Below the pieces are notes generated by a model. It searched no databases and had not been told where the DNA came from. It saw only the letters and a program-made list of their open reading frames with translations. Shown here piece after piece: positions 5,144 through 6,014 of a DNA stretch of 6,014 nucleotides. The translations under genes and the position numbers were made by a program. Every line of letters starts with the position of its first letter. The stretch's first letter is position 1. Source of the DNA: Flavobacteriales bacterium (GTDB lineage: Bacteria; Bacteroidota; Bacteroidia; Flavobacteriales_D; SKUL01); NCBI GenBank assembly GCA_007129985.1, contig SKUL01000078.1, forward strand, positions 1 through 6,014, read 5' to 3'.

Positions 5144-5965
5144 ATGGAACTGGAGGAAATTGCCGAGTACTCGTGGAAAATGATCCTCGAAAACGGACCT
5201 AGAATACTTCTCGCCATCATCACCCTATGGATTGGTTTGCGGCTCATTCGCTTGGCTGTGAAGATGCTCACGGGCTATCTCGAAAAAAAGGAAAACGACC
5301 CTGCCTTAATTATGTTTCTGGCCAAAGTAGTGGCCATTTTCCTGAAGGTGATGCTCGTCATCAGCGTGGTTTCTATGATTGGCGTAGATACCACGTCCTT
5401 CATAGCGGCATTGGGTGCCGCTGGTCTAGCGGTTGGTCTCGCCCTTCAGGGAAGCCTGGCAAACTTTGCCGGCGGCGTACTGATACTTCTGTTCAAACCA
5501 TTCAGGGTTAGTGAATTTATCGAAACGCAAGGACATTTGGGTGTTGTAGAAAACATAGATATCCTGCACACCACACTCCGCACTCCCGACAACAAAACGG
5601 TGATTGTGCCCAACGGACAACTGGCCAACCAACCCATTACCAATTTCACACGAAAAGAAACCCGTCGTGTAGAGTGGCAGATTGGCATCAGCTATGGTTC
5701 CGACACGAAAAAAGCGCGTAGCATTGTGTTGAGAATACTCAGCGAAGAAGATCGTATACTCAAAGAACCTGAGCCACTTATGGTGCTTTCCAATCTGGGA
5801 GACAGCTCGCTCAACTTCCTCGCACGTGCATGGGTAAACACCCCGGACTTTTGGGTGGTGTATTGGGACAATCTCGAAAAAATCAAAGAAGCATTTGACA
5901 AGGAAGATATTGTAATTCCTTTCCCGCAGCGCGATGTTCACCTTATTCCGCAAAAGGAAAAGTAA
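5144..5965 (+). CDS. Small-conductance mechanosensitive ion channel, MscS family
   Basis: MscS channels open under membrane tension to release solutes during hypo-osmotic shock. This 273-residue inner-membrane protein is close to E. coli MscS in size (286). TM1 is about 18-39, TM2 about 55-80 and TM3 about 84-117. TM3 carries the Gly/Ala-packed pore helix AALGAAGLAVGLALQGSLANFAGG, in which Q102/G103 correspond to the E. coli Q112/G113 hinge. Then follow the beta domain starting FKPFRVSEFIE, the signature LRTPDNKTVIVPNGQL (145-160) and the C-terminal IVIPFPQRDVH (256-266). Everything expected for a minimal functional channel is present. I chose ATG 5144, since the upstream in-frame ATG at 5078 lies inside the terminator hairpin and would add 22 non-family residues. 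There is no Shine-Dalgarno. It has its own candidate promoter, and a possible gene begins 5 nt downstream. Confidence 0.95.
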   Translation: MELEEIAEYSWKMILENGPRILLAIITLWIGLRLIRLAVKMLTGYLEKKENDPALIMFLAKVVAIFLKVMLVISVVSMIGVDTTSFIAALGAAGLAVGLALQGSLANFAGGVLILLFKPFRVSEFIETQGHLGVVENIDILHTTLRTPDNKTVIVPNGQLANQPITNFTRKETRRVEWQIGISYGSDTKKARSIVLRILSEEDRILKEPEPLMVLSNLGDSSLNFLARAWVNTPDFWVVYWDNLEKIKEAFDKEDIVIPFPQRDVHLIPQKEK

Positions 5966-5970
5966 GCGCA

Positions 5971-6014
5971 TTGCAAACCACTTTTTCGATTGAAGCAGAA
6001 ATGGAGGCGTGGAA
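5971..6014 (+). CDS. Possible start of a downstream gene, truncated by the window edge
   Basis: A frame beginning at TTG 5971 is open to the window end and includes an in-frame ATG at 6001. It reads MQTTFSIEAEMEAW before running out. The 5-nt distance from the MscS stop codon would suit an operon. Only 14 codons are visible, so neither the reality of the gene, its start nor its function can be established. The opening is vaguely like TsaE-type ATPase N-termini, which is too weak to name it. Confidence 0.3.
   Translation, partial: MQTTFSIEAEMEAW

Noticed and set aside
5426..5971. 181-codon minus-strand open frame
   Set aside because: It is fully antisense to the conserved MscS beta domain, and its translation has no coherent family pattern or independent start signals.

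Overview
The window looks like ordinary chromosome from a member of the Bacteroidota, probably a flavobacterium-like lineage. This rests on the protein style (YaaA, an RhlE-like DEAD-box helicase, a lipoprotein FKBP with FKBP_N domain, a compact MscS), on the absence of Shine-Dalgarno sequences, on A-rich leaders before start codons, and on several matches to the Bacteroidota -7 promoter element TAnnTTTG. There are no rRNA or tRNA genes, CRISPR arrays, insertion sequences, phage genes or toxin-antitoxin genes, and no visible break in base composition.

Layout. A 5'-truncated plus-strand gene (1-726), probably a polysaccharide-deacetylase-like enzyme, converges on a minus-strand pair. A hairpin flanked by an A run lies between them and can serve as a terminator for both strands. 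The minus pair is yaaA (2274-1507) followed 31 nt later by an FKBP peptidyl-prolyl isomerase lipoprotein (1475-780). yaaA is divergent from a plus-strand pair: a DEAD-box RNA helicase (2429-3700, probable GTG start) and msrB (3707-4102), only 6 nt apart. The divergent intergenic region holds nested inverted repeats and a -7-like element on each strand. Next come a secreted CpcT/CpeT-family protein (4138-4767) with its own candidate promoter, a 47-residue basic small protein (4896-5039) ending just before a strong intrinsic terminator (5064-5096), and an MscS-type mechanosensitive channel (5144-5965). The last bases may hold the beginning of another gene.

How the genes fit together. YaaA (iron and peroxide protection), MsrB (repair of oxidised methionine), an RNA helicase and a periplasmic-side folding helper form a loose stress-and-maintenance neighbourhood around one divergent control region, and MscS adds osmotic protection. 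That shared theme is inference from family roles. I found no clearly new multi-gene system. The items most worth a second look are the small gene with a 15-bp palindrome ahead of it and a terminator behind it, the overlapping repeats upstream of yaaA, the helicase start that conflicts with a promoter match, and a bilin-lyase-family protein in a genome with no other sign of phototrophy.
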